48,839 nt of DNA from Candidatus Coproplasma avistercoris (GCA_018711385.1 DVIK01000080.1:1-48839), one strand, 5' to 3'. Shown: positions 29,781 through 40,104, numbered from the stretch's first letter. Numbers and translations are program-made. The notes: generated by a model from the sequence alone, not told the origin.

Positions 29781-30473
29781 ATGAAAAAGGCGCTTAAAAT
29801 AATTGTTTTTGCCGCCGCGCTGTGCGGTTCGGCAACGCTCTTTGCCGCCTGCGGAGACGGGGAGGAAAAACCTGACCCCTCGTCGTACAGCACACTCACT
29901 GGAAACTTCGATTATTCGGAACAGCTCGCCTGCATCGTCAATCAGCCGGCGGCAGACAGGACAACTCTCACCAGCACTGTATATCCTGCGGCTCAGGATG
30001 GTGCTCTCGTAGATTATGTCATCAATGCACGCTTAAAGCTCGTGCGTGACTATACCTATACATATACATACACCATAGATCTGCGCAACAGCGGATGGGC
30101 GGATGCCGCCGTTACGGTAGAGGCTGAATTTACGGGCACGTATACTTATCTGCCCCGCGCAGAAGCTGGCGAAGGACAGTATGAAGTATCGCTCTCGGCT
30201 CCCGCGGGTGGCACATTTTCGGTGACGGGTGCAAATATGTATTCTTACATGAGCGGCAGCGGACTGAATAAGTGGACACAGCACGAAACTCCCGACCTCG
30301 TGCTCGACATCTCCGCGGGGCTCGACTCACTCGCCGCGCAGGGCTATGACATTTCGGATTATTGTAAGGCGAAGGCGGTCAATGTCGATACTGCCGAAAA
30401 GCAGCTCTCGGGCGACAGTCTGTTCTTTGCGGATATCCTGGATTTCACTGCGCCATACAATACCTATCAGTAA
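29781..30473 (+). CDS. Lipoprotein, unknown function
   Basis: MKKALKIIVFAAALCGSATLFAACGDGEEK lipobox. Confidence 0.8.
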   Translation: MKKALKIIVFAAALCGSATLFAACGDGEEKPDPSSYSTLTGNFDYSEQLACIVNQPAADRTTLTSTVYPAAQDGALVDYVINARLKLVRDYTYTYTYTIDLRNSGWADAAVTVEAEFTGTYTYLPRAEAGEGQYEVSLSAPAGGTFSVTGANMYSYMSGSGLNKWTQHETPDLVLDISAGLDSLAAQGYDISDYCKAKAVNVDTAEKQLSGDSLFFADILDFTAPYNTYQ

Positions 30474-30474
30474 A

Positions 30475-32427
30475 ATGAAAAAGATAATTCTGCTCACACT
30501 TGCCCTCATAAGTACGTTCTGTCTTGCCCTTGCGTTCGGCTGCAGGCCGGACGGGGGCGGACAGGGCGGAACTGAAGGCGCAAACATAATTTGGAGCGGA
30601 ACGGAGGGCGCGACCTCCTACGATATCTATCGGGCGCCCTCCCGCTTCGGGAACTATGCCCTCATCGCGGAAGACGTGCGCGGCACGGGGTATAAGTACG
30701 ATGATTATAAATTCACCGACTATTACAGGATAGTCGCCCGCAGGGGCGACGCCGTGCTCGGCGGCGAACTCGTAGGCGGCGAACTTGAACTGTTCGGCGA
30801 AAACGTGTATATCTTTTCCCCTTCGGACGACCCCGGGGACGTCGCCCGCGTTATAGAGAACGCATACGGGGAGCAGGAGGAGGCGCATTTCACCTCCGCG
30901 CGCTACGCCTTTTACTTCAAGCCGGGCGAATATTCCGATGAAATAACTCTCTCTGCGGGCTTTTACACCACATTTTCCGGCCTGGGCAGGTCGGCGGAGG
31001 AGGTAAGCCTGCGCACGCTGCGGTGCACCGACACATGGAACACCAACGCGCTGATAAATTTCTGGCGCGGCGCAGAAAATCTCAGCTTTCGCAGCGACAT
31101 ACTGTGGGCCGTTTCGCAGGGTTGCTACCTGCGCGGCATAGATGTTTCGGGCGGCGCCAATCTCTGGCACACGGGCGCGTCCAGCGGCGGATTCATGGCA
31201 AATTCAAGTTTTACCGGCTCCGTAAACTCGGGCTCGCAGCAGCAGTGGCTCTCGCGCAACAGCAGCTGGGGCGGCTGGCAGGGCAGCCTGTGGAATATGG
31301 TGTTCGCGGGCAACGCGGAGGGCTGCTCGCCCTCGGACGGCTGGGAGGACGGCGCATGGAACACCGTCGTCGATGCCGTGCCCGCCATACGCGAAAAGCC
31401 CTATCTCATATTCGAGGACGGCGCGTACAGCGTGTTTGTCCCCTCTTTAAGGACGGACAGCTCGGGGCTGTACCTGCCCGAAGAGGACGGGGAAGCGCGG
31501 GTGATACCCCTTTCGGACTTCTATGTGGCAAGGGAGGGCGACAGCGCGAAAACGCTGAATGCCGCGCTCAAAGATGGCATGCATCTGCTGCTTACCCCGG
31601 GCATATACACTCTCGAAGAGCCTCTCTCCGTCGCAAACGACGGCACGGTGGTGCTCGGCGCCGGGCTTGCCACGCTCGTGCCCGCAAACGGACAGGGCTG
31701 CATGATGACCTCGGGTGAAGACGTCACCGTCGCGGGGCTGCTGTTCGACGCGGCCGACAGCGACTTTCTGCTGAAAGTGCAGGGCGGCAGCGGCGCGCAG
31801 CGCATACTGCTTGCCGACTGCTTCTTCCGCGCGGGCGGGGCTAGCGACGCCTCGACGCGCGTCGGCACCTGCCTTGTGATAGAGGCGGACGGCGTGGTGG
31901 CGGACAACATCTGGACGTGGCGCGCCGACCACGGCCATCGCTGGCGCGAACAGGCAAACTCGCTTGCGGGCGTCGGCTGGGAGGTGAACAGGGCGGATAC
32001 GGGCGTAGCGGTATACGGCGACGACGTGACTTTCTACGGGCTGTTCTCCGAACACTTCCGCAAAAACAACGTATATTGGGCGGGCAACGGCGGCAAGGTC
32101 ATTTTCTTCCAGAGCGAGATAGCCTACGACATACCCGCGGGCGGCGACGGCGGCAGCGCGGCGCAGATCTCGTTTTTCGTGGACGGAAACGTGACCTCGT
32201 TCAGAGGCACGGCGATGGGCGTATATACCCATTTCTGGAACGGCGGCGTGGTGCTCGATTGCGGCATATCCGTGCCCGATTCGGCGGGCGTAACGCTTGA
32301 AAACGTGGTGGCGATAGCCCTTTCCGCGAACAACGATTCTCATCTTACAAACGCAGTAAACAACGTCGGCGGCGTTGTGGGCGCGGGCAGCACTCAGGTG
32401 CGCGTGCCTGCATATCCCGCGGCGTAA
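30475..32427 (+). CDS. Lipoprotein with right-handed beta-helix (pectate-lyase/GH55-like) fold
   Basis: MKKIILLTLALISTFCLALAFGCRPDGG lipobox. DNIWTWRADHGHRWREQANSLAGVGWEVNRADTGVAVYGDDVTFYGLFSEHFRKNNVYWAGNGGKVIFFQSEIAYD resembles beta-helix proteins with W-RADHG motifs. Start re-set from 30346. Confidence 0.75.
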   Translation: MKKIILLTLALISTFCLALAFGCRPDGGGQGGTEGANIIWSGTEGATSYDIYRAPSRFGNYALIAEDVRGTGYKYDDYKFTDYYRIVARRGDAVLGGELVGGELELFGENVYIFSPSDDPGDVARVIENAYGEQEEAHFTSARYAFYFKPGEYSDEITLSAGFYTTFSGLGRSAEEVSLRTLRCTDTWNTNALINFWRGAENLSFRSDILWAVSQGCYLRGIDVSGGANLWHTGASSGGFMANSSFTGSVNSGSQQQWLSRNSSWGGWQGSLWNMVFAGNAEGCSPSDGWEDGAWNTVVDAVPAIREKPYLIFEDGAYSVFVPSLRTDSSGLYLPEEDGEARVIPLSDFYVAREGDSAKTLNAALKDGMHLLLTPGIYTLEEPLSVANDGTVVLGAGLATLVPANGQGCMMTSGEDVTVAGLLFDAADSDFLLKVQGGSGAQRILLADCFFRAGGASDASTRVGTCLVIEADGVVADNIWTWRADHGHRWREQANSLAGVGWEVNRADTGVAVYGDDVTFYGLFSEHFRKNNVYWAGNGGKVIFFQSEIAYDIPAGGDGGSAAQISFFVDGNVTSFRGTAMGVYTHFWNGGVVLDCGISVPDSAGVTLENVVAIALSANNDSHLTNAVNNVGGVVGAGSTQVRVPAYPAA

Positions 32428-32446
32428 AAAAAAGGGGGCAACCTAT

Positions 32447-35092
32447 ATGAAAATTTTCAGAATTTTTGCAGTATCTGCAGCATGTGCAGCGGCGGCGTGC
32501 GTATTTGCATTCGCAGGCTGCGGTGATGGCGGCGGGGACGAGGTAAAGCTCGAATCCCTTTCGCTGGATACTTCCGCCGTAAAGGTGGAGTATGTCCTCG
32601 GCGAGGCGTTCTCGGCGCAGGGGCTTAAAGTAAGCGCGGTATATTCGGACGACACTTCAAAGGAGGTCGCCGATTATACTATAACCCCTCCCGATATGTC
32701 CTCCATCGGCGAAAAGCAGGTGGAGGTAAGCTACACCGAATCGGAAACGACCGTTACGGCGAATTACAAAATAACGATCAGCGAAAGCGTCCTTCCTCCG
32801 GAGGAGCAATCTGCACTCCGCCTCGACCTCACTGAAGTACAGCGCGAATTCCAGCCGGGTGAAGCATTCACTGCGGCAGGGCTCAAAGTATTCTTAAAGG
32901 ACGGCGAGGATGAGACCGGGCTTGCCGAAGGCGAGGGCGGCTATACCGTTACCGCTCCTGAATTCAGCGGTGCGGGCGCCTATACGGTAACTGTAACTTA
33001 CGGCGAAGACAGCGCTCAGTACACTGTTGCCGTAATTCCCGACGTCGACGAGGATATGACGATCGGATTTGTCAGCAGGGACGAAAACGCTTCGCTCACG
33101 CTGTACATAACCGAGCGTATGCCCGATAAGAGCACCAACACCACCGATTCCACGGCAAAGGGCATATACATCTACAAAGACGCGAGCGGCTATCAGTCGT
33201 TCAACTTCGATTTCGCCTATGTTGCTTCGGGTTGGGCGAGTCAGTTCAACACCGTAGGCGTGTATGAAACCCCCTTCAATGATTTCTGGAGCGAGGATAA
33301 CAGCGCGCTGTTTGTAGAGCTGGGCGACGAAACCAAGGGCGTGGAGGCAATGCGCTTCAAGGCGAGCGGCAACGAATGGCACACCAAGGTACTCGGCTGG
33401 ACGGAAGTCGCCTCGATAGATAAAGTTACCATTCCCGAGGACAAGGTGTTCAGCGCCAATCTTCCGTTCGACGGTACGGGCATAATTATAGATTACACTC
33501 TCACCGACGGTCAGAAGGGTCAGATAACCGCGACCGAAGCCAACATAAATGACGGCACGATACAGTTCTTCGACTGCGAAACGCGCGAAAGCATGAGAGC
33601 GGATGACTACGATCTCGTCGTGGGCGAACTGGAAATGCGCGTCATGTACGACAGTAAAGTGTTCGATATAACCATCGAGGTGACCGAAGGTACGGCATAC
33701 CTTGAAATTTCCGGCGGCACGCGCACGTTTACTGAGGGCGACACGCCTTCCGCAGCGGGACTGGTCGTTACCTTAATAGATGAAAACGGCGTTGCAAAAC
33801 AGCTTCCTGAGGGCGAAGGCGGATATACCGTCACGCTGCCCACGGCAGAGCAAATGAAAACGCCGGGCACCTATAAAGTAACTGTAACTTACGGCGAGCT
33901 CTCTGTCTCCTACGATATAACTGTAAATCACAACTTTACTTCTTCACGCGATGAAGACGGTACGTTCCACCGCACCTGCAGTTCCTGCGGGTACAGCGAA
34001 GAGGTGGAAGTTTACGGCGACAGAAAGGTAAGCATAAACGGCACGGATTTCTTCCCCGCAACGGGCTATGATTCGGCAAACGCGGCATACGGCGTAACTT
34101 ATGATGTTTCCAAAGGCGAAATGGACGCCGAGTTCGTCATAACGCTCACTGCCGAAAATACGGGAGCAGGCGGCGTCTATGCGGAAGGGCTGAATATCGC
34201 TACGGCCAATAATAACGTCATAGTCAATTTCGAAGAGGGTGCAGCAAAGATAAACGTAAACGTAACGCCCAACGGAGCCAACACGGTAACGCTTAACATT
34301 GCGCAGAATATGGCCGTGGGCACTGTAAATTTCGGCGACGGTTCGAACGGCGTAAACGCAATCGTCGCGGTAATCAATGTCGGGGCAAATTCCTCGGTCG
34401 ACGCAATAAGCATGGCTATATTCAAAGGAGTGAACCTCTCGCTTGCCGACGGCGCTCATGTGGGCAATTATACCACAGTGGATGACCATCACGAGATAAT
34501 TGAAGTCAGCGGCGAGGCTTCCATTGGTACCATAACTATAAACGGCAGTAACGGCTCCACGACTGTTCAGGGCACCGGCTGCCTTACCGTGGAAAACTTT
34601 GTGGATCAGGGTAAGGGTTCGTTCAACGTGCTTGCCGACATGGTATTCACAAATCCGCTCATGGTGCGCAACTTCAATATCGGCAACGAGGCCGGCACCG
34701 TTACACCTGAAGTATATGTGCATATAAATGCAGAGGCAAACGGCATAGGCGGCGTGAGTGGCGGTTCCATGCAGGTGCGCGTGCTCAGCGGTACGCTTAC
34801 AGTACACAACGACATGAACGCTTATTCGGGCGTCAACTTCGGTGCACCCGGCGACCGCATGTATATCGCCGAGGGTGCAACCGTAAACGTAGTCAACTTC
34901 GGCGCGGCATACGGCGTATGGGGCGGCTCGCAGTACTACCTGCAGGTCGAAGGCACGTTCAACGCCTACGGCTGCGGCGCTCCTCAAAACAATTCCGAAG
35001 CCGCCTCGTCTGACCAGGCAGGCACTTATGTGGGTGAAAACGGCGCATATAACGGTGAACTTGCGCTTGAAGACTGGCAGGGCGCCGAATAA
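32447..35092 (+). CDS. Lipoprotein with bacterial Ig-like (Big_3-type) domains and shared 'LTLYI' plus C-terminal beta-rich module
   Basis: MKIFRIFAVSAACAAAACVFAFAGCGDGG lipobox; VEYVLGEAFSAQGLKVSAVYSDDTSKEVADYTI Ig-like units. Extensive similarity to the ORF at 36298. Confidence 0.82.
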   Translation: MKIFRIFAVSAACAAAACVFAFAGCGDGGGDEVKLESLSLDTSAVKVEYVLGEAFSAQGLKVSAVYSDDTSKEVADYTITPPDMSSIGEKQVEVSYTESETTVTANYKITISESVLPPEEQSALRLDLTEVQREFQPGEAFTAAGLKVFLKDGEDETGLAEGEGGYTVTAPEFSGAGAYTVTVTYGEDSAQYTVAVIPDVDEDMTIGFVSRDENASLTLYITERMPDKSTNTTDSTAKGIYIYKDASGYQSFNFDFAYVASGWASQFNTVGVYETPFNDFWSEDNSALFVELGDETKGVEAMRFKASGNEWHTKVLGWTEVASIDKVTIPEDKVFSANLPFDGTGIIIDYTLTDGQKGQITATEANINDGTIQFFDCETRESMRADDYDLVVGELEMRVMYDSKVFDITIEVTEGTAYLEISGGTRTFTEGDTPSAAGLVVTLIDENGVAKQLPEGEGGYTVTLPTAEQMKTPGTYKVTVTYGELSVSYDITVNHNFTSSRDEDGTFHRTCSSCGYSEEVEVYGDRKVSINGTDFFPATGYDSANAAYGVTYDVSKGEMDAEFVITLTAENTGAGGVYAEGLNIATANNNVIVNFEEGAAKINVNVTPNGANTVTLNIAQNMAVGTVNFGDGSNGVNAIVAVINVGANSSVDAISMAIFKGVNLSLADGAHVGNYTTVDDHHEIIEVSGEASIGTITINGSNGSTTVQGTGCLTVENFVDQGKGSFNVLADMVFTNPLMVRNFNIGNEAGTVTPEVYVHINAEANGIGGVSGGSMQVRVLSGTLTVHNDMNAYSGVNFGAPGDRMYIAEGATVNVVNFGAAYGVWGGSQYYLQVEGTFNAYGCGAPQNNSEAASSDQAGTYVGENGAYNGELALEDWQGAE

Positions 35093-35244
35093 CTTGATTA
35101 CCCGTTTCAGCTAAATTCCCGCCATACGGCTCAAGCGTTGCCGGAGTGAATTACCGGCGGGCAGTCCGCCTTTATAACGGCATAACTGATCTTGCCCGGA
35201 TCATTCAAATATCAAAAAACTTATTGATTCTGGAGGAAAATTAA

Positions 35245-35706
35245 ATGAAGGCAACCACTGCCAAAAAAATACTTATCGGCGCGGTGGCGGCGCTGTGCGT
35301 GACCGCCATTGCCGGCGTCACCGCTCTCGCGGTCTATCAGAGCCGCACCCTCAATGCCGACAACACCCTTACCGTGGGCAAGGAAGTCGACACCGTAGTT
35401 ATAAGCGGCGGCGAAGATCATACAACGCCGCTCTATCCGGGCGACAGCGCGACTTTCACCTACGATATCGACCTCACAGGCCATACTGCCGACGATGTTA
35501 CGATAAGCTGGGAACTTAAAGACGAAGGCGAGAGCAATGTGGATAGTGACTTTACCGTAACGGCAATGCAGACGGAAGCAGTTCCGGAAAACGGCGCCGT
35601 TGAAGACGGTTCTATCATCATTACCGTAACGATGAACGAAAGGGAGAGCGCGCCCGAATATAATACAGTTACCCTCTCCGTATTGCTTACGGTTGCTGGG
35701 GAATAA
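35245..35706 (+). CDS. Small TasA/camelysin-like protein with SipW-type signal peptide
   Basis: KKILIGAVAALCVTAIAGVTALAVYQSRTLNADNTLTVGKEVDTVVISG has the layout of SipW-dependent signal peptides (long hydrophobic core, then a short N-T-x-x-x-G segment). SD GGAGG. Confidence 0.65.
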   Translation: MKATTAKKILIGAVAALCVTAIAGVTALAVYQSRTLNADNTLTVGKEVDTVVISGGEDHTTPLYPGDSATFTYDIDLTGHTADDVTISWELKDEGESNVDSDFTVTAMQTEAVPENGAVEDGSIIITVTMNERESAPEYNTVTLSVLLTVAGE

Positions 35707-35827
35707 GGGCACTAATTCCAAAACAGGCAAACACGGTTCGGGCAATATCGTTTTTCCGGAATGTCGAGGCGGGGAGGAAACTCCCTGCCAAAGGCGTTTT
35801 TACCGCATGGAAAGGAGGCGGCATTAA

Positions 35828-36286
35828 ATGAAGAAAAAATTGGCGGCGCTGGCATTTGCGGCCGTATGCGCGCTGGGGCTTGCCGCGGGCTGCGGCGACG
35901 GCGAAGAGCAGCCGATAACGCTGAGTTTCGACAGTCAGACGGCGTACTTCACATCGCAGACGGAGCTTTACCCGATAGCGGGCGAGGTCCCCGCCGACGG
36001 CGACGCGGTAGAGAGCGCAACTGTCAGGATAAGTTCGGACGCTGCCGTGCGCATGGTGCTCAGGGTGGTCTACGACGAAGGACAGCAGGATATCCCGGGG
36101 CTGGTCGTCTCGGTGAACGGAGGCACCGCTTCAGACTTTGCAGACGGCATGGCGCTGTATACCAGCCCGAAGGCGGAGACCTCCGCCGAAGTAGGGCTGC
36201 AGATATGGCTGGAAAAGGATTCGCCCGCAGCAAATGCGGGCAGGACGCTCGGCTTTTCGCTCGAGCTTTCGGCACTTGAAGAGTGA
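35828..36286 (+). CDS. Small lipoprotein, unknown function
   Basis: MKKKLAALAFAAVCALGLAAGCGDGEEQ lipobox. Confidence 0.8.
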   Translation: MKKKLAALAFAAVCALGLAAGCGDGEEQPITLSFDSQTAYFTSQTELYPIAGEVPADGDAVESATVRISSDAAVRMVLRVVYDEGQQDIPGLVVSVNGGTASDFADGMALYTSPKAETSAEVGLQIWLEKDSPAANAGRTLGFSLELSALEE

Positions 36287-36297
36287 GGAGAGGTAAG

Positions 36298-39252
36298 ATG
36301 AATAAAAAAAGGACTATAGTTGCGCTGGCAACGGTGTGCGCGCTGTCTGTGGCGGCGAGCGTGGGCACTGCCGTTTATGCCTATTACGTAAGGCACCAGC
36401 TCAACAGCCGGAACACTTTACAGATCGGCAATGCGCAGATGTTTCTGACCGACGAGGGCGGGTCGGACTCTGCCATATTCAGCGCGGACCTTACGCCGCT
36501 GACGGGCGGACAGTTTGCGCCCGAAACTTACGCGCAGGCGACGGAACTCGCCGCGCAGGACCCCGCCGGCGTTGCCCAGGCAAAGTTCAACGTCTCGCGC
36601 GAGGTGCAGAGCCCCATATTTTACGGGCTCGAGCTGCTCACGGGTGAATATCCGAATTCCGCCGCGCTGCTCGGCAATGTATACGTCACCTGCTTTGCGC
36701 TCAACGCAGAGGGCACCGACGGCACGCTCACCGGGTGGAGCCACGTCGCGCTGGAAGACGCGGGCTATATCGAAGGCAATATGGGCGAGGGCAGAGTCAC
36801 ATACCATATGTTCATAACTTACGAAAACACTGCGGGTGCGGGCACGGGCAGCGTGCAGTTCGATATTTCGCTACAATCGAGCCCCGCTCCGCTCACCGCC
36901 GAATACGATATATCCGCCGTAGAATCGGAAATCGAGGTGGAGGGCGCTTCAGGCGAGGCCACCCTCATTGCCGAGGCATGGTACGGCGGCAGCGACGGCT
37001 ATAAGATAATGCAGGGCGGCAGCGAGCTATACAGCGGCACGGGCACCCTTGCGGACGGCTGGCAGACTATAAGAGTTGACGGAGTCAATTTTGACGAAGG
37101 CAGGGCAACGCTTTCGCTGCAGGGCGAAGGGACGCTCTACCTTAAAGATCTGCGCACAATGGCGCTGGAGAGCATCACCGTAGACGCCTCCGGGGTGCAG
37201 ACGCTGTTCACGGCGGGCGGTACGTTCGGTTACGACGGCCTCGAAGTTACCGCGCACTATACCGATGGTTCCGAATCGCTTATCTATAGCGGCTTTGATG
37301 TAGTCGCCGACATATCCGCCGCGGGCGTAAAGCAGGCCACGGTAACTTACGGCGGCAAGCAGGCCGGATATCAGATAGCCGTGGTTCCCGATGTCGCAGA
37401 CGAAGAAAGGGATGTCATAGAGTTTACCAATTCAAAAGCCGACGACGCAAGCCTCACTCTGTATATAAGCGACCGCGCGGGCGGCGGCAGCAATGAAGAA
37501 AGCGCCACGATGAGCGGCATGTACCTGTACAGCGACGGGGAAGGCTATAAAATGTTCGGCCTTGAATTCAGTTATACCATGCCCGGCTGGAAGAGCGAAT
37601 TTGCAAGCGAGGGCATATCCGAGGCAGTGCTCAACGATATCTGGAGCGATAACAACGGCGCGCTATTCGTGGAGTTGGGCGACGACGAAAAGGACGTGGA
37701 GGCAATGCGCTTCAAGGTGAGCAGCAACGAATGGCACGCCAAGTTCATGGGCTGGACGGAAACTAAGGAGATAATCAAAGTTACTGTCCCCGAAGATAAG
37801 CAGTTTATCGCGGGCAGCGTATTCGACGGCACAGGCATCACCATAAATTATACCCTCACCGATGGCCGGAACGACAATATAGTTGCCACCGCCGAAAACA
37901 TTGCCGATGGCACGATACAGTTCTACGATGCCGAAACGCGCGAAAATCTCAACAGCTATGGTAAAGAACTCGAGGCGGGCACTCTCAAAGTCCGCGTGCT
38001 GTACGACAGTAAGGTGTTCGACATAGAGATAACCGTTTCCGACGACTCTGTTACGGGCATACGGGCGGACGCTTCCGGCGCAAAGACGCAGTTTTTGCAC
38101 GGCGAGACCTTCTCGTCCGACGGGCTTGCGGTCTACGAGGTATATGCAAGCGGCAGGCAGGTAGCCGTCGATGGCTTTGAAGTGCAGGCGATCGAAGATC
38201 TCGGTTCGCTCACCGGCGAACAGTCCGTCAAGGTAACTTACGACGGGCACGAGACGGCTTACAGCATTAACGTAGGTCACAACTACACCTCTTCGCGGTA
38301 CGAGGCGGGCGTCGACGGCGCCAACGGTACTTTCTACCAAATTTGTGTCTGTGAACACGAAGAGCGTGTGGAAGTTTACGGCAATCGAAAGGTAACGATA
38401 AACGGACAGGCTTTTGATTCGCCTTATGCATGCTACGATGAGCAGTTCGCCGGTTACGGCATAGAGTATGACGTAACAAAGGGTGGCGATAACGCCGAGT
38501 TCGTTATAACACTCACCGCCGAAAACACGGGCGAGGGCGGCGTCTATGCGGACGGGCTGAACATTACCACGTTCAATAACAATGTTGTTATAGAAGTCGC
38601 TGAGGACGTGACTATACCGTCGTTCAATGCAAGTATAGATTTGGGACACAACAATGTATCTGTCACTATTCGCGGTGCGGGTAAACTTACCGTGACCAAC
38701 GAATTTATATCAACTCTCGATAATCTTGTGATTTTGTCGGACGTAAGCACTACCTGCACATTTAAGGTGGCAAACCTTACGTTTGGTGCGGAGGACGGCT
38801 CCGTTGCGCCTGAACTTTATATACTTGTAGACGGCGCGGTAAACGGCGTTGAAACCAACACGTTCAGCGACAGTGGCTACAACGGTATGGACTGGAAACT
38901 TTACAGCGGTACTGTTACATTGGAAAACAAGCAGGCGGCAAATCCTGCGTTCAGTATGAATACCGCTGGCGGCAGCCTGTATATCGGCGTAAACGCAACG
39001 CTCAACAGTGTGGGTTTTGTTGCGGCTTACGGGATATGGGACGGAGCGCAGAATAATTACCGCGTGGAAGTTTACGGCACATTTAATGCTTACGGCACTA
39101 ATCAGACTCCGCCCAACGTGGTTTCCGGCGCTGATCCTGATGCGGCTACGGGCACATATGTAGCAGACGGCGCCACATATCAGGTAACAGATCTTCCGCT
39201 TGAAGACTGGGCCGGGAGCAGCGGCGGATCGTCCGAAGATGTTACGGAATAA
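36298..39252 (+). CDS. Large secreted protein with SipW/TasA-type N-terminus, Ig-like domains and shared 'LTLYI' plus C-terminal module
   Basis: MNKKRTIVALATVCALSVAASVGTAVYAYYVRHQLNSRNTLQIGNAQMFLTDE (TasA-like N-terminus). C-terminal two thirds paralogous to the ORF at 32447. Confidence 0.8.
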   Translation: MNKKRTIVALATVCALSVAASVGTAVYAYYVRHQLNSRNTLQIGNAQMFLTDEGGSDSAIFSADLTPLTGGQFAPETYAQATELAAQDPAGVAQAKFNVSREVQSPIFYGLELLTGEYPNSAALLGNVYVTCFALNAEGTDGTLTGWSHVALEDAGYIEGNMGEGRVTYHMFITYENTAGAGTGSVQFDISLQSSPAPLTAEYDISAVESEIEVEGASGEATLIAEAWYGGSDGYKIMQGGSELYSGTGTLADGWQTIRVDGVNFDEGRATLSLQGEGTLYLKDLRTMALESITVDASGVQTLFTAGGTFGYDGLEVTAHYTDGSESLIYSGFDVVADISAAGVKQATVTYGGKQAGYQIAVVPDVADEERDVIEFTNSKADDASLTLYISDRAGGGSNEESATMSGMYLYSDGEGYKMFGLEFSYTMPGWKSEFASEGISEAVLNDIWSDNNGALFVELGDDEKDVEAMRFKVSSNEWHAKFMGWTETKEIIKVTVPEDKQFIAGSVFDGTGITINYTLTDGRNDNIVATAENIADGTIQFYDAETRENLNSYGKELEAGTLKVRVLYDSKVFDIEITVSDDSVTGIRADASGAKTQFLHGETFSSDGLAVYEVYASGRQVAVDGFEVQAIEDLGSLTGEQSVKVTYDGHETAYSINVGHNYTSSRYEAGVDGANGTFYQICVCEHEERVEVYGNRKVTINGQAFDSPYACYDEQFAGYGIEYDVTKGGDNAEFVITLTAENTGEGGVYADGLNITTFNNNVVIEVAEDVTIPSFNASIDLGHNNVSVTIRGAGKLTVTNEFISTLDNLVILSDVSTTCTFKVANLTFGAEDGSVAPELYILVDGAVNGVETNTFSDSGYNGMDWKLYSGTVTLENKQAANPAFSMNTAGGSLYIGVNATLNSVGFVAAYGIWDGAQNNYRVEVYGTFNAYGTNQTPPNVVSGADPDAATGTYVADGATYQVTDLPLEDWAGSSGGSSEDVTE

Positions 39253-39288
39253 GGCAATATAAGGCAATTTTGCAAAAAACTGTGCAGG

Positions 39289-39312
39289 GAGCCCGCAAGT
39301 AATTGCGGGCTC
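39289..39312 (+). terminator. Hairpin terminator
   Basis: GAGCCCGCAA-GTAA-TTGCGGGCTC followed by TTGTG. Confidence 0.55.
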
Positions 39313-39390
39313 TTGTGCAGAATTTAGTTTTCATGGACGGAGGAATGTGCTATAATGGTGCTTGAAAAGAATGTAAGGGACGGAATTTTG

Positions 39391-40104
39391 ATGCGCGTCG
39401 TAATAGTGGAGGACAACAACGAGGATGCAAAGCATCTCACCGACTGCCTGAATAAATTTTCAAAGAGCCACGGCGTGGAATTTCAGATCGTGCGTTTCGA
39501 CAATGCCAACGACTTCATGGCGGAACGCAAGCTGATGGCAGACCTTGTGTTCATGGATATCCTCATGCCCGGCACCGACGGCATGGCGGCCGCCGAGTAT
39601 TTCCGCAAATTCGACAGGCACACCCGCCTGATATTCGTCACCAACATGGCAAAGTATGCCATAAAGGGATATTCCGTCGATGCGATAGATTTTATCTTAA
39701 AACCGGTAAAATACAGCGATTTCGAGGTGAAGATGCGCAAGGTGGTCGAGCTTATCCGCACCGATCCCGACGACCACATCGTGGTAACCAACATCGACGG
39801 ACTGAACAGGATCTCCGTGCGCACGCTGTATTATGTTGAGATCATAGGGCATAAACTTGTATACCATACCCCGGGCGCCGACGTCGTTTCGCACGGCACG
39901 CTCTCCAAGGTGGAGGAGCAGCTCAGGTCCTACTCCTTTCTGCGCTGCAACAGCTGTTATCTCGTAAACCCCAAATTCATCGAGGCTGTCGACGGATTCG
40001 AGATCAGAATGACCAACGGCGATGTGTTGCAGATAAGCCACCCTCGTAAGGCCCGGTTCATGCGCGAGCTTGCCGAGTGGATGGGTAAAGGTAATTTCGT
40101 TTAA
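39391..40104 (+). CDS. LytTR-family response regulator
   Basis: MRVVIVEDNNEDAKHLTDCL...LVFMDILMPGTDGMAAAEYF; LytTR part RCNSCYLVNPKFIEAVDGFEIRMTNGDVLQISHPRKARF. Start re-set from 39355. Confidence 0.93.
   Translation: MRVVIVEDNNEDAKHLTDCLNKFSKSHGVEFQIVRFDNANDFMAERKLMADLVFMDILMPGTDGMAAAEYFRKFDRHTRLIFVTNMAKYAIKGYSVDAIDFILKPVKYSDFEVKMRKVVELIRTDPDDHIVVTNIDGLNRISVRTLYYVEIIGHKLVYHTPGADVVSHGTLSKVEEQLRSYSFLRCNSCYLVNPKFIEAVDGFEIRMTNGDVLQISHPRKARFMRELAEWMGKGNFV

Noticed and set aside
30040-30075. TATACATATACATATACATACACC microsatellite-like stretch as phase-variable repeat
   Set aside because: Short and imperfect, and it encodes YTYTYTYT within an intact lipoprotein; slippage is possible but evidence is weak.
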